Shown: in pieces, positions 25,830-34,909 of the stretch | How the letters are laid out: the number at the start of each line of letters is the position of its first letter | Position numbering within the stretch: position 1 is the stretch's first letter | NCBI RefSeq assembly: GCF_024138125.1 | Contig: NZ_CP099993.1 | Coordinates: forward strand, 1,488,001 to 1,552,000 | From: Halorussus salilacus | GTDB taxonomy: Archaea; Halobacteriota; Halobacteria; Halobacteriales; Haladaptataceae | Direction of reading: 5' to 3' | DNA length: 64,000 nt | Translations under genes and position numbers: made by a program | Notes under the pieces: generated by a model | The model's input: the letters and a program-made list of their open reading frames with translations, nothing else | Database searches by the model: none | What the model was told of the DNA's origin: nothing

Positions 25830-26111
25830 GTCGTATCCCCTGATGAAACTGATTCTCACGCGAGACGCTAGCTACTCCCGGTACCTATGAGACCGCGACC
25901 GCACAGCACCGCCACTGCACCGCACCGCGCCCCGTGCCTCCCCGCGTACGCGCTCGGTCGCGCCCGCACCGCAATCGCGACCGAGCGCGCGGCGCATCCG
26001 GTGGTGAAAGGCCGGTTTCGCGGAAACCGGTTGGCGGAGTTCCACTCGGAACACTCGCGTCCGACCCGTGACGTAGCTTTATGGCCATCGGTAGCGAACC
26101 GCACTCCGACC

Positions 26112-26975
26112 ATGGGGGGTTTCCGAAACGACACCGAGAGGGGAGAATCGACCGCGAAACGCCGAAGCGTCCTTCGCGCGCTCGGAGGCGCGGGGGCCGT
26201 CGCGGCGCTCGGGAGCGCGGGTGCGGCCGCCGCGGGCACGCCCGCGGCGGCGCGAGCGCGGGCCAGACAGGACGGCGAGATAGACCCGGTGTACGGCTAT
26301 CCGGCCCAGTCAGGGGAGGAGGAACCGCCGGTCAGCCCGAACGTCGAGGTGACGCTCGAAATCCGGCCCCGGGACGCGCCGATTCCGGAGTTCGTCTTCG
26401 AGCCGACCGGCCTCTACCTCGAACCCGGCGACACGGTCCGGTTCAGCTACGAGTCGCCACACCACACGGTCACCGCCTACCACCCCGAGTTCGGGTACGT
26501 CCCGCGCGTGCCGGAGGGGGTCCCGCCGTTCTCGGCCCCGCCGCTCCCGGTGGGCGGGTACTGGCTGTACACGTTCGAGCAGGAGGGCGTCTACGAGCTC
26601 CACTGCGCGCCCCACGAGATATTCGGCCACGCGATGCGCATCGTCGTCGGGTCGCCGAGCGGCCCGGCCGCCGACCCCCTGCCAGACGTGTGCGAGACGG
26701 CGGGGACGGCCACGACCGAGGAAACGGAAGCGGAGACGGCCACGGCCGAAGGGATGGATACCGAGACGACGGAGGTGGAGACGACGCCCGACGAAGGCGG
26801 GGGAGAAGGCGAGGAAGAGGGACCGGCGCTACCGCGGTTCGGCGCGTACACCGTCCTGCGCGACCCGGCGCTCGAACCCGACAACATCGTCGACGAGCGC
26901 CGGGTCAGGTGGGACGACCTCGACCCGGAGAGCAAGCGGTTATTCCTCCGCGTCGAAGGGTTCCCGCCCTGCTGA
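26112..26975 (+). CDS. Tat-exported blue copper (plastocyanin/halocyanin-like) protein
   Basis: 287 aa. Tat signal with KRRSVLRALGG and an Ala-rich core. Residues about 75-180 form a cupredoxin domain: first Cu-ligand His in ESPHHTVTAYH, then the Cys-x-x-His...Met cluster in YELHCAPHEIFGHAMRI. A Thr/Glu-rich linker (about 195-245) precedes a C-terminal tail with FGAYTVLRDPALEPDNIV. Likely an extracytoplasmic electron carrier. ATG at 26112 places the twin Arg correctly. Confidence 0.9.
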   Translation: MGGFRNDTERGESTAKRRSVLRALGGAGAVAALGSAGAAAAGTPAAARARARQDGEIDPVYGYPAQSGEEEPPVSPNVEVTLEIRPRDAPIPEFVFEPTGLYLEPGDTVRFSYESPHHTVTAYHPEFGYVPRVPEGVPPFSAPPLPVGGYWLYTFEQEGVYELHCAPHEIFGHAMRIVVGSPSGPAADPLPDVCETAGTATTEETEAETATAEGMDTETTEVETTPDEGGGEGEEEGPALPRFGAYTVLRDPALEPDNIVDERRVRWDDLDPESKRLFLRVEGFPPC

Positions 26976-27035
26976 GTCGGATCGACCGGAGCGCCGCGCG
27001 GGCCACGGTGGTCGCTCGCGCGGGCGCGACGCCGC

Positions 27036-27128
27036 TCAGAAGAACGAGGCGGCGTAGGCGACCCCCGACGTGATCATCAGTAGCACGAGGAACAGCGAGA
27101 TGAGCTTCTGGCGCGTGTCGTCGTCCAT
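27036..27128 (-). CDS. 30-residue single-helix membrane protein
   Basis: MDDDTRQKLISLF followed by a hydrophobic helix (LVLLMITSGVAYAASFF) that ends the protein. Such MDDDTR-type mini-proteins are conserved in haloarchaea, and the acidic N-tail plus one helix is coherent despite the short length. Sits 38 bp upstream of the Taw2-like gene's stop, on the same strand. Function unknown. Confidence 0.7.
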   Translation of the reverse strand: MDDDTRQKLISLFLVLLMITSGVAYAASFF

Positions 27129-27166
27129 ATTCGACCGGAGCGTATCGAGCGAAATAATTCTTCGGG

Positions 27167-28210
27167 TCAGTCGACGCGAGCGTCCACGACGACGTGCCAG
27201 ACCCCTTCGCTGTGGCTCTTGACTCGGCGGCGGTCGAGCACCTCGACCTCGCGGCCGCGCTCGCTCGCGGCCGCGTGGAGGCGCGAGACCGGCCGATTCC
27301 AGAGCAGTTCCTCGGGCGTTGCCTCGTGGAGGTGGACGACGCCGCCGGGTTTCAGCGCCGCGAGCGCCGAATCGAGGTACTCGTGGGCTTCGTAATAGCC
27401 CATCACCACGCGGTCGGCGGCGGGGTCCAGTTGCACGTCCCGGCAGTCGGCGCGGAACGCCGAGACCCGGTCGGACACGTCGTTGAGCATCGCGTTCTCG
27501 ATGAGGTAGCGGAACGACGCGGGGTTCTTCTCGGTCGCGGTCACGTCGGCACCCGCGCGGGCCATCGGGAGGGTGAAGTAGCCGATGCCCGCGAACATGT
27601 CGAAGACGCGCTCGCCGGGGGCGACGACCTCGCCCATCCGGGCGCGCTCGGCCTTGTTGCCCGGCGAGAACATCACCTCCGAGAAGTCGAGCGCGTACCG
27701 GGTGCCGTGCTCGGCGTGGACCGTCTCGGTGTCGCCAGTCCCCGCGACGACCTCGACCGAGGGCTCGCGGAGTTCGCCGGAGACGCCCTCGCGGGCCAGC
27801 ACGGTGTCGGCCTCGCCGTGGAGGTCGAGCAGGGCCTCGCCGACCTCTCCGCGGTCGAGGTCCCCCCGGTCGGGGTCGAACGCCGCCCCGTCGAAGGTCA
27901 CGAGGACCACGCTCCCGACGACCGCCCACGACCCCGGCGCGCGCGCTATCTCGTCGTCGGACCACCCGCGCTCGCGGAGGTGGGCGTCGAGGTCCGGCAG
28001 TCTGCGCTCGGGAGCGACCTGCTCGACCACGTCCAGCACCGCGGTCTCGGTCGGCGGGTCGGTGACCGGGAGTTCGACCGTCTCGTCGTCGCGCTCCCGG
28101 ACCTTCCGGGCCGGGTCGTAGACGCCCTCCTCGCGGAGCGCGGCGATGATCGCCTCGCTCTCGGGCTTGCCGACCACCGCGGCGAGGGCCGGGTCGGGAC
28201 TGCTCGTCAT
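27167..28210 (-). CDS. Taw2/Trm5-family tRNA-modifying class I SAM enzyme
   Basis: 347 aa. SAM-binding motif VFDMFAGIGYFTLPMA at about 203; the GIGYFTLP form is characteristic of TYW2/Taw2 (aminocarboxypropyl transfer in wyosine synthesis) rather than Trm5 (GVGPF). Other matches: FSPGNKAERARM and TEKNPASFRYLIENA. N-terminal ~100 residues form the THUMP-less recognition part. ATG at 28210 overlaps the NMD3 stop by 4 nt, so the two are coupled. Whether it acts on tRNA-Phe G37 in this organism is inference. Confidence 0.85.
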   Translation of the reverse strand: MTSSPDPALAAVVGKPESEAIIAALREEGVYDPARKVRERDDETVELPVTDPPTETAVLDVVEQVAPERRLPDLDAHLRERGWSDDEIARAPGSWAVVGSVVLVTFDGAAFDPDRGDLDRGEVGEALLDLHGEADTVLAREGVSGELREPSVEVVAGTGDTETVHAEHGTRYALDFSEVMFSPGNKAERARMGEVVAPGERVFDMFAGIGYFTLPMARAGADVTATEKNPASFRYLIENAMLNDVSDRVSAFRADCRDVQLDPAADRVVMGYYEAHEYLDSALAALKPGGVVHLHEATPEELLWNRPVSRLHAAASERGREVEVLDRRRVKSHSEGVWHVVVDARVD

Positions 28211-29331
28211 CGCTCGGGCACGACGTGGAGGCCCGCCCGCGTCTTGACCACCGGCACGGTCTCGGCGTCGGGGTCGAGGTAGTCTGGGCGGGCGACCGTC
28301 TCGGCGCGGTACGTCTCGGGGTCGAGCACCTGCACCGCGCGCTCGTCCTCGACCGTGACGAGGGTCGTCTCCGCGGCGTCGTCGAGGTCGGCGAGGCGAC
28401 GCGCCTCGGGCGCGTCGCCCTCCTCGAACGACGCCTCGTAGGGTTCGCCCGTGGTGAGTCTGGTCCCCTTGAGGTTCCCGCGGACGCTCCGGACGAGGAC
28501 CGGGCCGTCGCCGTCCTCGGGGTCGATTATCTCGCCGGGCGCGTACGGCGGCAGGCGAATCGCGTAGGTCACCCGGTAGACCTCGTTGCCGTCCTCGTCC
28601 TCGGTGACCAGCGTCTCCGAATCCGAGTAGCTCCCGCCGAACTCCTCGACGACCTTCCGGGCGACCTTCATCCCGATTTTGTTGGTCGAGACCTTGAGGT
28701 CGACGCCGTCGTCGGTCTCGTTGACCTCGGTCACGAACGCGTCGCGGTCGCCGGTCGCCTCCATGTCGGCGACGATTTCGTGGGCGATCTCCTCGGCGCG
28801 CTCGACCTCCTCGGCGGTCGGCGTCCGGTCCTCGGCGCGGACCTGCACGATGCTGGCGTAGTAGTCGCCCGCGATGCGACCGCATCGGGTGCAGGTCTCT
28901 CTGGAGATTTTCACGGGGACGACGACCTCCTCCTCGACGAAGGTGTCGCGGACGAGTCCCGAGAAGCGACAGTGCATCCGGATGGTGTTCTGGTCGACCT
29001 GCTCGGGGTCGACCTGCCACGACACGTCGCGGGCATCGAGGTGGACCCCGAGCGACTCGCTGACCGCCTCGATGGCGACGTCGGTGTAGTCGCGGGCGTC
29101 CACGTCGACCCAGCGGTTGCCGCGGTGGACCGCCCCGCAGCGCGAGCAGACCCGGACCTCGATGCGGTCGGGCGCGTCCACGAGGTCGAACCGGTCGAAG
29201 TAGCACGCGTCGCAGAGCTTCTGCTCCTTGCCCCGCATCCCGGCCGCATCCGGTACCACCGGGCGCTCGGCGGGGTCGTTCTCGATGGGGTCCCCGCAGT
29301 TCGGGCAGAACTCGCGGGTCTCTGTCGTCAT
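28207..29331 (-). CDS. nmd3: NMD3-family ribosome-biogenesis protein
   Basis: 374 aa. Zinc-ribbon N-terminus typical of NMD3: CPNCG near residue 9, CDAC near 40, CSRCG near 62, and CTRCG near 150. Archaeal NMD3 binds the large ribosomal subunit. No signal or membrane segment. ATG at 29331 chosen because it starts MTTETREFCPNCG directly at the first ribbon. Downstream gene is the Taw2-like enzyme, linked through an ATGA overlap, joining ribosome and tRNA maturation. Confidence 0.9.
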   Translation of the reverse strand: MTTETREFCPNCGDPIENDPAERPVVPDAAGMRGKEQKLCDACYFDRFDLVDAPDRIEVRVCSRCGAVHRGNRWVDVDARDYTDVAIEAVSESLGVHLDARDVSWQVDPEQVDQNTIRMHCRFSGLVRDTFVEEEVVVPVKISRETCTRCGRIAGDYYASIVQVRAEDRTPTAEEVERAEEIAHEIVADMEATGDRDAFVTEVNETDDGVDLKVSTNKIGMKVARKVVEEFGGSYSDSETLVTEDEDGNEVYRVTYAIRLPPYAPGEIIDPEDGDGPVLVRSVRGNLKGTRLTTGEPYEASFEEGDAPEARRLADLDDAAETTLVTVEDERAVQVLDPETYRAETVARPDYLDPDAETVPVVKTRAGLHVVPER

Positions 29332-29395
29332 GGTGCGCGGTAGGGGTCTCGCGGGTTTAAGTCTGAAGAAGCGGTCGGAACGGTGTACGACGGGG

Positions 29396-30100
29396 TCAGT
29401 CATCTTCGGCCGGGTCCGAGTCCTGAAGGGAATTCAACGTATGCCGAACGCGGGCGTATCCGAAAAACGAGAGAACGGCGACCGTAAACGAGAAGACGGT
29501 TAGCACTCGCTCCCAGTTGCTCAGGAGCCAGTCGGCGGCGTTCGAGAGCGCGCGCGACAACCGGCACGGAATCCTGCAGTCGTCGCGTATCCGAACCGTC
29601 GCCGTCGCGTTCTCCCTCGTGAGGGTCGACTCTTCGACGTAAATGGCCGTGGCGTTCATCGTGTGCGTTCCCTCGGAGGAATCGCCGTACACGGTCATCG
29701 GAAACACGCGGGAACCGCCGGGTGTCAGATCGAACTGGAGGAGTGTGCCGTACATCTGCTGGTACGGGGTATCCGGAGGGGTCGCCGCTACCGTCACGTT
29801 GATCGAATCGGGAGGGGGTTCGTATCCCGCGTAGAGAAACCCGGAGACCTGCTCGTCGTTGTCCGGCGGGTTCGAGACGACCAACTGGAACGATTTCGAG
29901 CGACTCCACAGGTCGGTCTCGGGGCGGTCCAGTTCCACTTCGACCGGGGTGAGACGCACTTCCAGAGAGCCATCCGAAGCGTAGGCGGTCCCCTGTCTCG
30001 GTTCCGCGTCAGAGCCGACTGCTGAAGAAGCCCCACCGGGAAGAATCGGGTACCCGAGGACTATCAAACCGAGCAGAAATAGCGCCACGGTTCGATTCAT
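29396..30100 (-). CDS. Secreted membrane-anchored protein of unknown function
   Basis: 234 aa. N-terminal signal helix (ALFLLGLIVLGYPILPGG), an extracellular beta-rich portion with glycosylation-like NVT/NAT sites (SINVTVAA, HTMNATAIY, RENATATV), two Cys in DDCRIPCRL, and a C-terminal membrane helix (VLTVFSFTVAVLSFFGYA) with a short charged tail. Not recognised as a family. Codon use slightly less GC-biased than neighbours. Confidence 0.8.
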   Translation of the reverse strand: MNRTVALFLLGLIVLGYPILPGGASSAVGSDAEPRQGTAYASDGSLEVRLTPVEVELDRPETDLWSRSKSFQLVVSNPPDNDEQVSGFLYAGYEPPPDSINVTVAATPPDTPYQQMYGTLLQFDLTPGGSRVFPMTVYGDSSEGTHTMNATAIYVEESTLTRENATATVRIRDDCRIPCRLSRALSNAADWLLSNWERVLTVFSFTVAVLSFFGYARVRHTLNSLQDSDPAEDD

Positions 30101-30223
30101 CTAGTTCCCCAAGCGCTCTAGTGCGACATTATAGGATATTAACCTTTTGCGACCGGGCAGACGCTCGATACGTTCCCGAAGAGAGCCGAAGCGAGTACCG
30201 CCGGAACCGTCCAGACTCTCGCC

Positions 30224-31546
30224 CTACCCGAACACCTCGCCCACGGCGTCGCCCAGCACGCCGACTGCCTCGCGAATCTCGGCCTCGCCGACGCACAGCG
30301 GCGGCGCGATTATGAGCTGGATGTCGGGCCGCCCGCCGCCGACCAGCACGCCCTTCTCCGTGGCGACCTCCCGGACCTCGGCGACGGGGTTGTCGCCCTC
30401 CTCGCCCTGGTCGCCCGCCCACGGGTCCACGAAGGGGTCGCCCGTCTCGGGGTCGGCGAACTCGACGCCCCAGAGCAAGCCCCTGCCGCGAACGTCCGAA
30501 ATCGCGTCGTAAGCCTCCGCGAGGCCGCGGAGTTCGGATTCGAGGACGGGCGCGAGGTCCCGACAGTTGTCGACGAGGCCGTCGTCGTAGGCGTCCATCG
30601 CGGCGACCCCCGCGGCGCACGCGACCGGGTGGCCCGCGAAGGTCTGGCCCAGGTCCACGCCCTCGGCGCGGAGTTCCGCGCCGAGGGCGTCGTTCACGAG
30701 GACGCCCGCGAGCGGCGCGTAGGCGCTCGTGACGCCCTTCGCGAAGGTGATCGCGTCCGGAGTCACGCCCTCGGTCTGGATGCCGAACCAGTCGCCACAC
30801 CGGCCGAATCCGGTGATGACCTCGTCCGAAATCAGGAGGACGTCGTACTCGTCGCAGATGTCGCGGACGCGCTCGAAGTAGCCCGGCGGCGCGGGGTAGG
30901 CCCCGCTGGTCCCGCCGATGGGTTCGGTGAGGACCGCGGCGACCGAGTCGGGACCCTCGTTTCGGATCACGAATTCGAGGTGGTCGGCCGCCTGCTCGGC
31001 CAGTTCTTCGGGCGTCTCGGCGTCGAACGCGCCGGGAAGCGGCGGGAGGAACTTCCCGGACCCCGAGGTCGCGGCGTGGCGTTCGAGGGTCGCGCGCGTG
31101 CCGGGGTCGCCGGTGAGCGCGCCAGCGCCGTAGGTGCCGCCGTGGTACGACCGCCAGCGGGTCAGGACCTTGTGGGCGTCCTGATGGGCGCGGGCGAACT
31201 GGACGGCCGACTCGTTGGCCTCGCTTCCGGAGACCGCGAAGTACACGTCCGAGAGGCCGTCGGGCGCGACCTCCGCGAGTCGGTCGGCCAGCGCCGAGCG
31301 CGCGTCGTTGTGCTTCGACGAGGAGACGTACGGAATCCGGCGGGCCTGTTCGGCCATCGCCTCGACGATGGCGTCGTTGCTGTGGCCCGCGTTGACGCAG
31401 TAGAGTTGCGAGAGGAAGTCGAGGTACTCGGTGCCCTCCTCGTCGTAGACGTACGCGCCCTCTCCGCGGGTGACGGTCGGGACCTCCCCGTCGCCGTCCG
31501 ACCAGTGCGGGACCGGGCCGGTGGACGTCGCCAGTTGCTCGCTCAT
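30224..31546 (-). CDS. Class-III PLP-dependent aminotransferase
   Basis: 440 aa from MSEQLATS at 31546 (an ATG 6 nt further up is also possible). Family features: YLDFLSQLYCVNAGHS, SGSEANESAV, RSYHGGTYG, LLISDEVITGFGRCG with the PLP-phenol Asp, ITFAKGVTSAYAPLAG with the Schiff-base Lys, and QTFAGHPVACAAG. An omega-amino acid or taurine-type donor is likely; exact substrate unknown. Confidence 0.9.
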   Translation of the reverse strand: MSEQLATSTGPVPHWSDGDGEVPTVTRGEGAYVYDEEGTEYLDFLSQLYCVNAGHSNDAIVEAMAEQARRIPYVSSSKHNDARSALADRLAEVAPDGLSDVYFAVSGSEANESAVQFARAHQDAHKVLTRWRSYHGGTYGAGALTGDPGTRATLERHAATSGSGKFLPPLPGAFDAETPEELAEQAADHLEFVIRNEGPDSVAAVLTEPIGGTSGAYPAPPGYFERVRDICDEYDVLLISDEVITGFGRCGDWFGIQTEGVTPDAITFAKGVTSAYAPLAGVLVNDALGAELRAEGVDLGQTFAGHPVACAAGVAAMDAYDDGLVDNCRDLAPVLESELRGLAEAYDAISDVRGRGLLWGVEFADPETGDPFVDPWAGDQGEEGDNPVAEVREVATEKGVLVGGGRPDIQLIIAPPLCVGEAEIREAVGVLGDAVGEVFG

Positions 31547-31681
31547 AGCCACATGTTGACGTACGACCCGATAAGTATTCTCGACCGGACAGACGGCGGC
31601 AGGCAGGTACGAGACCCCTTCGGAGCGACGGTCAGGCGACCCCTTCGGAACGGCGGTCGAGCGACCGCTCCGGAGCCACGG

Positions 31682-32422
31682 TCAGGCGACCACCGTCGGA
31701 AGACCGTCCGAGGAGAGGGCCGCGTACGCCAGCGCGAACAGGAGAGCGTCGTAGAAGCCGTGGACCAGAATCGGCACGAGGAGGTTGTCGGTCCAGACGT
31801 AGAGGTAGCCCAGCAACATCGACAGGCCGAACAGGATGGCGAGGGTCACGCCCACCGCGAGCGGGTCGGGCGTCGCCACGAACGTGGTCGGGACGTGGAC
31901 GAGCGCGAACAGGACGCTGGCGAGCGCGACCGCGCCGAACTCCGGGAGCGACTCGGCGAGGTACCGCTGGACCACGCCGCGGAACAGGAGTTCCTCGGCC
32001 GGGCCGATGACGAGTATCGACAGCGGGACCAGCGCGAGCAGGGTCACCAGCAGGCCCTCCTCGGCGAGCTGGGTGACAGAGTTGCCCGCGAGCGGGAGGC
32101 CCGCCGCCTGCGCGGCGAGGATGGCGGCGATACGAAAGACGAACAGGCCGACGGTCCCGGCGATGACGAATCCGAGCGCCCGGCGGTCCAGCAGTCCGAT
32201 ATCGAGGTAGCCCAGCCCCCGACGCGTCACGCGGAGGAAGACGAGCGCGGCCGCCACGAATCCCAGTTCCGAGAGGACGAGCGCCGCGACGAACTGGGTC
32301 ACGAGGTCGAGCGAGACCACGAACACGGGAATCGACAGCAGGACGCTGAACACGACCCCGAGGGCCGAGACGCCGGTCGCGGTGGCGATGCTCCGGACCG
32401 GCCCGGCAGTGCGGTGGGACAT
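31682..32422 (-). CDS. CPBP-family intramembrane glutamic protease
   Basis: 246 aa with about seven or eight membrane helices. Motif 1 GPAEELLFRGVVQRYL (Glu pair at about 144) and motif 2 LFALVHVP with the His are the catalytic signatures of ABI/CPBP proteases. Some relatives process prenylated proteins, others bacteriocin immunity; role here unknown. Divergent from htpX (32558) with a 135-bp gap. Confidence 0.9.
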   Translation of the reverse strand: MSHRTAGPVRSIATATGVSALGVVFSVLLSIPVFVVSLDLVTQFVAALVLSELGFVAAALVFLRVTRRGLGYLDIGLLDRRALGFVIAGTVGLFVFRIAAILAAQAAGLPLAGNSVTQLAEEGLLVTLLALVPLSILVIGPAEELLFRGVVQRYLAESLPEFGAVALASVLFALVHVPTTFVATPDPLAVGVTLAILFGLSMLLGYLYVWTDNLLVPILVHGFYDALLFALAYAALSSDGLPTVVA

Positions 32423-32557
32423 CGTGACCCTTCGACGACGTGTGCGGGTAAATACGTTCGGCGGGTCGTCGCGGCGATGGGAGAGCGGCCGAAAATCGGG
32501 GGAGAAAGCCCGTCTCGGCGACGAACGTTTAAAAGGTGCTGACCCCTATGGTCGAAC

Positions 32558-33430
32558 ATGAAGTGGAAAGCAGACTGGGGACTTCGGGCACGCATGGTGC
32601 TGACGATGTTCCTGCTGTTCGCGCTGTACATCGTCTTCATCGGCGTGCTCTCGCGGTTCGCGAGCCTGCTCGGACTGGTGCTGGTGATGGGCGCGTTCTC
32701 GCTGGGCCAGTTCTTCTTCAGCGACAAGCTCACGCTGTGGAGCATGGGCGCGAAGGAAGTGAGCGAAGACGACTATCCGGAACTCCACCGGATGGTCGGG
32801 CGGCTCTCCCAGCAGGCCGACCTGCCCAAGCCGAAGGTCGCGGTCGTCGACAGCCGGGTCCCGAACGCGTTCGCCACGGGGCGCTCGCAGAAGAACGCCG
32901 CGGTCGCGGTGACGACCGGGCTGATGCGGTCGCTCGACCAGGAGGAGTTGGAGGGCGTGCTGGCCCACGAGCTCGCCCACGTCAAGAACCGCGACATGAT
33001 GGTGATGACCATCGCGTCGTTCCTCTCGACCATCGCGTTCCTCGTGGTCCGGTGGGGCTGGTGGTTCGGCGGTGGCGGCGACAGTCGGAATCAGGCCCCC
33101 GTGTGGGTCGCCATCGTCGCCTCGCTCGTGGTGTGGGTCGTGAGCTTCTTCCTCATCCGGGCGCTCTCGCGGTACCGCGAGTTCGCGGCCGACCGGGGCG
33201 CGGCGACCATCACCGGCAAGCCCGCGGCGCTCGCGTCGGCGCTGATGAAGATCTCGGGCGAGATGGACAAGGTGCCGAAAGACGACCTCCGCTCGGAGTC
33301 GGAGATGAACGCGTTCTTCATCATCCCCATCAAGAGCGGTCTCATCAGCAAGCTGTTCAGCACCCACCCTGACACAGAAAAGCGCATCGAGGCGCTGCGT
33401 GACCTCGAACGCCAGATGGAGTCGGCCTGA
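32558..33430 (+). CDS. htpX: HtpX-type M48 membrane zinc protease
   Basis: 290 aa. Two N-terminal helices (MVLTMFLLFALYIVFIGVL region), then HELAHVKNRD at 137-146 with HExxH zinc ligands, two more helices, and the third ligand Glu in RYREFAADRG near 206. Expected role: quality control of misfolded membrane proteins. The PspAB-like gene lies 770 bp downstream, a pairing common in haloarchaea. A second HtpX gene occurs at 38299. Confidence 0.93.
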   Translation: MKWKADWGLRARMVLTMFLLFALYIVFIGVLSRFASLLGLVLVMGAFSLGQFFFSDKLTLWSMGAKEVSEDDYPELHRMVGRLSQQADLPKPKVAVVDSRVPNAFATGRSQKNAAVAVTTGLMRSLDQEELEGVLAHELAHVKNRDMMVMTIASFLSTIAFLVVRWGWWFGGGGDSRNQAPVWVAIVASLVVWVVSFFLIRALSRYREFAADRGAATITGKPAALASALMKISGEMDKVPKDDLRSESEMNAFFIIPIKSGLISKLFSTHPDTEKRIEALRDLERQMESA

Positions 33431-33454
33431 GACGACGGTTCGATTTTCGCGGTT

Positions 33455-33793
33455 TCACGGCACCTTGACGTAGGCGTGGCCGTCGGCCTGCCGTTTGACT
33501 ACTTCGCCCACGCCCGCGGGCACGCGCTCGACCCCGTCGAGCAGGTCGGCCTCCGAGAGGTCCCGACTCTTGAGGCTGTTCGCGCAGGCGCGCAGGGCCA
33601 CGCCCGCCTCGGCCAGCGACTCGACCGACCCCGGGTCGGTCGAGTCGCTGGTGAGCAGGGCGACCCCGTCGCCGTTCGCCACGAGGACGACCGACTCGAC
33701 CGCGGTCGAGTCGTCTTCGAGGAGGTTCCGGGCGTTCGCAATCGCGTGGGCCTGCTGGCTCTCGTCGCCGCTGAAGTGGAGTACCGCGTTCAT
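33455..33793 (-). CDS. DsrE-like protein
   Basis: 112 aa starting MNAVLHFSGDESQQAHAIAN at 33793. Rossmann-like DsrE/F fold pattern with VVLVANGDGVALLTSDS and ALRACANSLKSRDL, where Cys in RACANSL is the position used by DsrE proteins for sulfur transfer. Likely cytoplasmic sulfur-relay or regulatory protein. Convergent with htpX. Confidence 0.85.
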   Translation of the reverse strand: MNAVLHFSGDESQQAHAIANARNLLEDDSTAVESVVLVANGDGVALLTSDSTDPGSVESLAEAGVALRACANSLKSRDLSEADLLDGVERVPAGVGEVVKRQADGHAYVKVP

Positions 33794-34197
33794 GGCGCTC
33801 ACTAGGTCGGTTTCGATGGCCGTGGTCGTTTCGGCCGCGTTCGAGGAGTCTCGAAGGGAAACGACCGGCCGAACAGTCAACGGAAGCGCTATCCCGGCAT
33901 CCACCATCGACGCGAATCCTCACTAGCCGTCGTCTGGGTGGACTGGAAGGGGCCGCCCGCTCGCGCACAGTTCAGTCGTCTCAGCGACCCCTATCTCGGC
34001 CGGGTGGTGCGGAGAGGCCGAGATATGTCGCTGAGCGACCGCGAGCGGGCGGGGGCTTTCGGGGTGTTCGCGTCTTCTCTGAAATTCGCAGTAGCAGTGG
34101 GTGTTTATCTAACTCTGGACGACGTATCAACGGATTAGAATCAGTCTGTCACCCATAGGACGCCTCCCTTTTTATCGACGCCCCCATACACACGCCC
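33794..34197. other. Non-coding stretch holding structured element copy 2
   Basis: 33949-34062 is the second structured element. The rest (AT-richer 34063-34140) contains promoter-like sequence (ctttttatc near 34167-34175) before the PspAB-like gene. No protein gene seen. Confidence 0.7.
33949..34062 (+). repeat. Dispersed structured element, copy 2 (three-part hairpin)
   Basis: P1 gccgcccgctcgcg with cgcgagcgggcgg; P2 ctcagcgac with gtcgctgag; P3 tatctcggcc with ggccgagata; loop gggtggtgcggaga. Compared with copy 1, the bases that differ in P1 and P3 change on both arms, preserving pairing. The loop and the trailing gggggctttcg are conserved. Confidence 0.75.
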
Positions 34198-34803
34198 ATG
34201 GGACTGTTCGACGGAATCCGGGAGGTGCTCGGCATCCGCGCGGAGGCCGACGCGACCCGGAACGCCGACCCCGAGGACCTGTTCGGGATGAGCACGGCGT
34301 ACATCACGATGGAGGCCGAACTGGGCTACGAGGCGGTCGGCGAGGCGGCGCTGTGCTTCTCGGAGGTGGACAACACCGACTTCCGGGCCGCCGTGGACGA
34401 GGTCCACGAGATACTGGAGTTCGGCGCGGAGGAGACCGGCACCGAGGCCGAGGGCCACACCGACGACTACGGCTACTCGTGGGTCGTCCTGCGCGACGAC
34501 GACTACGAGGACCTCGTGACCAGCCTCCACTTCGCGGCCGACACGCTCATCGAGCACGGCTACGGCTCGCGACTGCTCGCGGCCGTCTTCGGATTCGAGC
34601 GTGACGGCGACCCCGCCTACTGGGTGTACTCGTTCCGCAGGGGTTCGTACTACCCGTTCGCTCCGACGGGGACGAGCGACCGCGACTCGGGCGCGGAGTT
34701 CAAACTGGAGAGCAACCTCGACGGCGAACTCGAGGTCGAGAGCGACAAGGAGTACTGGTACCCGCTGTGGCCCGACGCGCCCGGCAAGCACCCCTGGGAG
34801 TGA
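34198..34803 (+). CDS. PspAB-like (PspA-associated) protein
   Basis: 201 aa, cytoplasmic, acidic. MGLFDGIREVLGIRAEADATRNADPEDLFGMS start, central DDYGYSWVVLRDDDYEDLV and ESDKEYWYPLWPDAPGKHPWE end fit the 'PspA-associated protein PspAB' family seen beside HtpX or PspA in haloarchaea and actinobacteria. Suggested role in membrane-stress response; direct evidence lacking. A TATA-like ctttttatc ~25-30 bp upstream suggests a leaderless message. Confidence 0.75.
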   Translation: MGLFDGIREVLGIRAEADATRNADPEDLFGMSTAYITMEAELGYEAVGEAALCFSEVDNTDFRAAVDEVHEILEFGAEETGTEAEGHTDDYGYSWVVLRDDDYEDLVTSLHFAADTLIEHGYGSRLLAAVFGFERDGDPAYWVYSFRRGSYYPFAPTGTSDRDSGAEFKLESNLDGELEVESDKEYWYPLWPDAPGKHPWE

Positions 34804-34909
34804 GCGGTCGCGTCCCTCGCCGCCGACTCTTCTCGTTTTAAATGCCGTCCGACGTTCGTCACACCCACGCCGCCGTCCGGCATTTTCACTTTCACTCCCC
34901 TGTTAACGG

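Larger units (their letters stand above)
25532..26111. other. Non-coding stretch with structured element, tandem repeat and promoter
   Basis: Contains the structured element (25596-25710), a 54-bp tandem repeat, a hairpin ccggtttc-gcg-gaaaccgg near 26014-26032, and a TATA-like gctttatgg about 30 bp before the copper-protein gene at 26112. No protein gene is convincing. Confidence 0.7.

Noticed and set aside
25654-25890. 78-codon frame across the tandem repeat (MRRAADMSLSDRDRAGAFE..)
   Set aside because: Its sequence just follows the 54-bp repeat and the structured element; the second element copy does not keep a comparable protein beyond about 13 residues.
30629-32542. 637-codon + strand open frame
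   Set aside because: Antisense to the aminotransferase and CPBP protease genes, both of which have catalytic motifs.
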